Origin: Bursaphelenchus xylophilus
Taxonomy: Eukaryota; Nematoda; Chromadorea; Rhabditida; Aphelenchoididae
NCBI GenBank assembly: GCA_904066235.2
Contig: CAJFCV020000005.1
Span: forward strand, 12,569,387-12,633,386
Reading direction: 5' to 3'
Length of the DNA stretch: 64,000 nt
Positions 59,466 through 64,000 of the stretch are shown here, piece after piece. How positions within the stretch are numbered: the first letter of the stretch is position 1; each line of letters starts with the position of its first letter. The notes under the pieces were generated by a model. The model saw only the letters and a program-made list of their open reading frames with translations. It did no database searches and was not told the origin of the DNA. The translations under genes and the position numbers were made by a program.

Positions 59466-59890
59466 TAGGTGCAATCTTGGCTTTTCATAATCTTATCCAC
59501 TATTTCCCTCCTAATCTCCCTCTCCTGGCGAATGGTAATGCTCTACTTTGCGTATCGTCGGCTCATCTGCCCGAAAAACTCGACCAGCTCCTCCAACATG
59601 CCGAGTCGTCAGCCCACTCTTTTCGTGAGCATCTGGAACAACAAATCTCCTGCCTTCGAGTAAATCGTTTCGCCACTTTTCTCAGTAATACACAATGTTG
59701 CTACAACTCCTTAAGCAGTTCCAATTCTGTGGCACTAATCCAGTTGAAACGGCTCTATTTCAAAACTTTGATTTGAACGATAACGGACGACTTAACGCTG
59801 TTCGACGGGGGACAGCTCGTTAGCGCTGGTCCATGCAGCAAGGTGTATGGGAAAGATTTAGCCAGGATATTTTATGATTCAGCCATTCCG
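59466..59890 (+). CDS. unidentified coding fragment
   Basis: After a TTTTTTAG acceptor a frame reads LLCVSSAHLPEKLDQLLQHA, then HSFREHLEQQIS and LRVNRFATFLSNT. It shifts frame near 59690 into QLLKQFQFCGTNPVETALF and FDLNDNGRLN, and later DDLTLFDGGQLVSAG. Composition is strongly coding, but I do not recognise the protein. It could be a separate gene between the Rab35-like gene and eS25. At least two frameshifts are needed to read it through. Confidence 0.35.
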
Positions 59891-59944
59891 CGTAATCTTC
59901 CATTTTCCGATAATTTGTTACCTAAAATAATATAAAATCAGGGT

Positions 59945-60200
59945 ATGGCCCCAGCCAAAGAAGAAGGAGGGAGGAGGAGGAAAGGCCAAGAAGATGGTCA
60001 GAAGGAAAGGTCCGCGACAAGTTGAACAATTCTCTTCGACAAGGCCACCTATGACAAGTCGTCCGTTTTGATCGAACGCCAATGTGAAAGAGATCTCAGA
60101 CCGTGAATTCTCTAGGAGATCATCAAATACGGTTTTTCTCGTCAATCCCACGTTTCTCCAAGGATAAGGTCGGAAAAGGATAAAAGACGACCAAAGAAGA
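59945..60200 (+). CDS. rps-25: small-subunit ribosomal protein eS25 (RPS25), frame-disrupted
   Basis: From the ATG at 59945, a shift after the second codon gives PQPKKKEGGGGKAKK, then GKVRDKLNNS and, after another shift, LFDKATYDK. That order is the signature of eukaryotic eS25. Later parts are less clear but include a TPM-VKEISDR-like stretch corresponding to TPxVVxERL. eS25 is part of the 40S head, near the tRNA exit site. Two or more small indels break the frame in this sequence. It precedes the UTP7 gene on the same strand with little space between. Confidence 0.65.
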
Positions 60201-60279
60201 GAAACAGTCGAGAAAGTTGAAATTGACGAAAAGCAATTGAAGATAACGATGTGGACGACATCTCGGAGCTTCAGCGAAG

Positions 60280-62200
60280 CGTGGCAAAAAGACGAAATTG
60301 CATGTTAAGAAGATCACAAAGAAAAAGGAGACATTCAAGCAGAGAATTGAAGCTAAAATCCGAGCGACTGTTGAATGCAGATGATAACGGGTAAGCTTTT
60401 GATTGTCTTTTTGTGTTCTTGGCTTTAGATGGAGATGATAGAAGAAAGAGTTACTGGATTTATCTAAGCGAACATTATCTACTTTAGACCTTGTACTATA
60501 TGGTTTTGACGATGGCGGATGAAATATTCCGTATGACCGGTTCGATTTAGTTTTTACAGATGGTCTATGGGAATTGGTTTTGCTGTCGGCTTCAAATGCG
60601 TTGTGATTTAGACTTTAAATTTTTGATTTTCCATCATAAGTAAGGTGTTTGCTAAAAATGGATTTTTATCCGGAATATGGATGATAAATAGGTCAAAATT
60701 GTGGCAGTAGCAAGATAAAAGATAGTTATTCAGTTTATTTACAAGAAGTTCGATATTTATCTACACCGTCTTTCAGTGGAGTCGATATTGAGGAAGGAAA
60801 GGAGACCTACTTCCTCGAACAAAAAGACATCGTCAATACCGTCGATACTGCAGCCGCACAAAAAGCGCTACGCTGGACCTGGATCCCATGGCGTACAAAG
60901 GCAAAGTATCCGAAATGGTCGGCATCTTCTTCTTGCCGGCCATAAAGGACATTTGGCCGCATTTGATTGGATGACCAAAACCCTGCACTGTGAAGTTAAT
61001 GTAACCGAAAAAGGTGAATGATATCGCCTGGTTGCACTCAAGAAGGCGTATGTTTGCCGCAGCGCAACTACGGTGGACATACATTTATGACAAAAATGGA
61101 GTGGAGTTGCATTGCCATCAAGAGCTTGTTTAATGTTCATTCGTTGGAGTTTTTGTAAACATTTTTTTTGTTGATTTGCTTTGGTAGGTAATTCTATTGT
61201 TGTTTGTGAAATTTTAGGTTATTTGAGCCGTAATTGGAAAATATATATGAGTGATTGTTGTCATGGATAATATACATCTTTCAGAGCAATGAGAATTTCT
61301 TGAGTTATATGGACGTCTCGACCGGTGAAATGGTGCAATCATGGAGAATCAAACGAAAGAGACCACATGTATGACACAGAATCCATCAAATGCAATAATT
61401 GTTAGCGGGAATACCAAGGGTAAGATAAAAAAATTTGATTTTTTTTGTTTTTTAGAGTCGTTTGCAATATGAATTCACTAAACAGTAAAGAGGCCATAAT
61501 CAGATGTTTAGCCATAAAGCCCCATTGTCTGACCTGTGCATCAGTCGGGATGGGGAAAAAGGATGGTTACAGTAGGACTGGACTGGCATTTGAAGGTCTG
61601 GGGCCTGAAATTCTGGAAATCTCCGGCGTATAAGCTGCCCTTCCCTCCCAGCCATGTGACAATCAGTCAAATGGGGCAGGTGGCAGTTGGATGCGGAGTG
61701 AACGTTCAGGTGGGTCATGTGTAATATAAAGTTAAGATCTCTGGATATGTGTTTGGTGGGATTGAAGAAATGGTGAAAACAGAAGGTATAATAAAATATT
61801 TTAGGTCTATTCCGACCCAAATATCAACACCATCACCAAACCATTCCTCACATATCGAGAAGCTCCTTCAAGTGTCTCCAGCCTTCAGTTTGTCCCTATG
61901 AGGATGTAGGCATCCGACATGCTCATGGTTTTGCATCAATAATTGTCCCAGGCTCCGGAGATCCCAGCTTTGACGCCCTGGGGAGGAATCCGTACAGAGA
62001 GAGAAACGAAGAAGCAGCGCAGAAAGAGAAGTCCGACAACTCCTGGAGAAACTCCAGCCAAGTATTACTTTGGACCCGACCCAGATCAATAAAGTCAACC
62101 GTTCTGAGCTTGAGAAGAAAATAGAGTACAGAATGGTGTTGCTGCGGTGGTCCGACGCCAAACAAGTCAATGGGGCCGTCTCTGGTACTTGAAAGAAGAA
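60280..62200 (+). CDS. UTP7/WDR46-type U3 snoRNP WD-repeat protein, frame-disrupted
   Basis: Residues unmistakably of the WDR46/UTP7 family appear in order but in shifting frames: a basic N-terminal segment with [29 protein letters not shown] (after a 60.39-60.77 kb intron), [97 protein letters not shown], a stretch with [18 protein letters not shown], and [17 protein letters not shown]. The protein acts in the nucleolar SSU processome, needed for 18S rRNA maturation. About eight frame changes are needed, while very few in-frame stops come from substitutions. It lies just downstream of eS25. Confidence 0.75.
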
Positions 62201-62549
62201 TCCTCAAGTAGGATGGATAAGAATTTGTTGAATTTTTGATGGTTATTGTTGATTTTAACTTTATTAATCTTGTTGAAATAAAGAAATTATGATCTAGAAA
62301 GGTGTAGAACAAGTTTTTGAAAAGGTAGGAAAGGATGAACGGAGAAGTGACAGATCTCGATGTTGCACTAGGCATCTGATGTCTAGATAAAGTCTGTTCT
62401 TATAAGTCATTTTAAATGACTTATGCTCATTTACATTCTATGATTTTTATAAGGGTTCTCTGTGCGCTCTTGTTGAATTGACATAATTTCATATATGTTT
62501 TTATAGAATCTTATTTATAACAGGACCGTGCAAAAAATGAACATTTATT

Positions 62550-64000
62550 TCAATCAATAACTCAAACAATAAGCGGCACAAGTATTAGAATAAGACTTCA
62601 ATGCACGAAGGACCTGTAAGAGATTTTTGATGGGGTGTTCGTCGCTACTGTAGCCGTAGATGTATATTATTGCTTCTAATGCTTCTGGTTTCCGTTGGTC
62701 GGAATGAATTCTCAGACAACAATTTGGTCAAATCCTCGAACAAATTACTAAAAATACGTATGTCTCAAGGTAATCAGGCTTGCACAGTATAGACGACAAT
62801 CTCCATAAATTGGAACAGACGATGGAACGATATACTCCAATGCCATTTCTTTTCGGTCGTACTTTGCCTAGATCAATATAAAAAATAATCGTGATAGTAA
62901 CACACATTTTCGCTTCCAACAATTTGCATCAATACCCGAGTAGTTTCATTTGGAATTTAAGATGTTGTCGTGAACTGGCTCTTTAGAAACCAATTCGATT
63001 CGCCATTGTAACATGATCTGACGGGTTCCAAAAGCTGCAAACATAATCGCTGCTTGTTACCTTACCTGAACCAGCTTCACAAATCATCTTTTAGCGTACG
63101 CATCAGAAGATTAAAGTTGCCGATGAAGTCGACCGATGTTTCAAGAGCTACAGTAACCAAATTCAGACCAACGATAATATGTTCTTGATTCGTATCGTCC
63201 AAGGGGTTGTTAACTTGAAACAGAGAAACTAAGTCGCAGATATTTGAATCTAAAAAATAAAAAATACCGTAATAATTCCCTAGCTGGTAATATCAGTATA
63301 AGACTGAGATGATAAATCATCTTCCGAGGAACTAGCGAGCAACTCTTCGATTTCCATATCTTAGCCAATTCAGTTGGCTCCACCACCAGCTTTTGTTGAC
63401 TCCCTTTTGTTTCAAAGGCTGTTCTAACAGAGTTTGCCTTCTCCCATGGCATCGTTTTTCCCTTTCAATTTCTGCTGAACAATCGACAAATCGAAGATCG
63501 AATTACAACATGATTACCTAAAGATACAAATTTCATAATCTTGGAATAACTTACTTGGTGAAGAAGGAGTTGGTCGAACAACCTCGGCTTTCGGCACATC
63601 ATTGATGTTAACTTGATCCCTGAAAGGTTCCGAACGCGTTCCTGTAACTCCGTTTTTCGTAATTTTAGCACTTTTCTCTGGTTGTGTGGCTTCAGAAATC
63701 GCCTCTTCTTCGGTAACTGGTTTAACATTTGCTTCAATTAAGCTGGACTTCTTCTTTCTTCTTGTAAGGATGATTTGAATCGTAAGTAAAAGTAGGAATC
63801 CGTTGAAAGATAGTCTTTGTCATATCAACCAAAGCTGTTTCAGCAGCCATGCGCAATAACGGCTGAAGTTGCATCGATGATACTCGAAAGAGACAATTTG
63901 CAGCCTTCATGCAAGCTCTCCTGATTAATTAAGAAACGGCCGCATGGTGCAGTAAGGAGAGAACGCAATACCTAAAACGCAAATCCAGAAAAACAATGGA
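62550..64000 (-). CDS. GBF1-type ARF-GEF, N-terminal (DCB/HUS) part only, frame-disrupted, runs off the right edge
   Basis: Reading the minus strand from 64000 downward: LRSLLTAPCGRFLINQES, then LLRMAAETALVDMTKTIFQR, correspond to the end of the GBF1 DCB domain. A poorly conserved charged linker follows. Then HIIVGLNLVTVALET, LKFQMKLLG, QIVGSENV, RKEMALEYIV and NLFEDLTKLLSEN correspond to the HUS domain. GBF1 activates ARF1 at the early Golgi. Several indels shift the frame. The Sec7 catalytic domain, expected next, is absent: a stop is followed by AATAAA near 62550, and the UTP7 gene comes next on the other strand. The 5' end is outside the window. Confidence 0.65.

Overview
The window is eukaryotic and almost certainly from a nematode. 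Genes are split by many short GT-AG introns, several only 35-47 nt, with TTTTCAG/TTTTTAG acceptors. The gene content also fits a worm: a secreted Kunitz/lustrin-repeat protein, a striated-muscle-type myosin heavy chain close to the C. elegans UNC-54/MYO-3 type, an Rh-type ammonium transporter, a Caenorhabditis-like NLP-13-type neuropeptide precursor, and mariner/Tc-type transposons and MITEs. I cannot name the species.

Layout. 1-5.4 kb: the 3' end of an unidentified + strand gene, then a 12-exon minus-strand Kunitz/lustrin gene (226-5402). A complete + strand prolyl 4-hydroxylase-like gene (649-1890) lies inside its last intron. 7.1-8.8 kb: Rh protein (minus). 9.7-11.6 kb: cytochrome P450 (+). 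13.8-15.2 kb: single-pass membrane protein of unknown role (+). 18.9-20.8 kb: unidentified protein with a conserved-looking C-terminal half (+). 23.1-30.4 kb: myosin heavy chain (+). 30.4-37.8 kb: gene-poor and rich in MITEs. 37.8-38.5 kb: neuropeptide precursor. 39-45.4 kb: two TIR transposons and gene-poor DNA. 45.5-49.3 kb: Na+/Ca2+ exchanger (+). 51.1-52.7 kb: ten apparently identical 160-bp tandem repeats, followed by a mariner transposase remnant and a 0.47-kb inverted-repeat element.

54.4-64 kb behaves differently. Clear housekeeping genes are present (Rab35-like GTPase, ribosomal protein eS25, UTP7/WDR46, and the N-terminal half of a GBF1-type ARF-GEF), but each is broken by frequent one- or two-base indels while the residues stay conserved. 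That pattern looks more like unpolished long-read sequence than old pseudogenes. Within it, the largest intron of the Rab35-like gene is nearly filled by an element with long terminal inverted repeats.

How the genes relate: the prolyl hydroxylase and the Kunitz protein both fit extracellular-matrix or cuticle work. Myosin and the Na+/Ca2+ exchanger fit muscle contraction and Ca2+ extrusion. eS25 and UTP7 are close together on the same strand and may form a ribosome-biogenesis operon. Exon boundaries given are my own splice predictions and have not been tested against transcripts.
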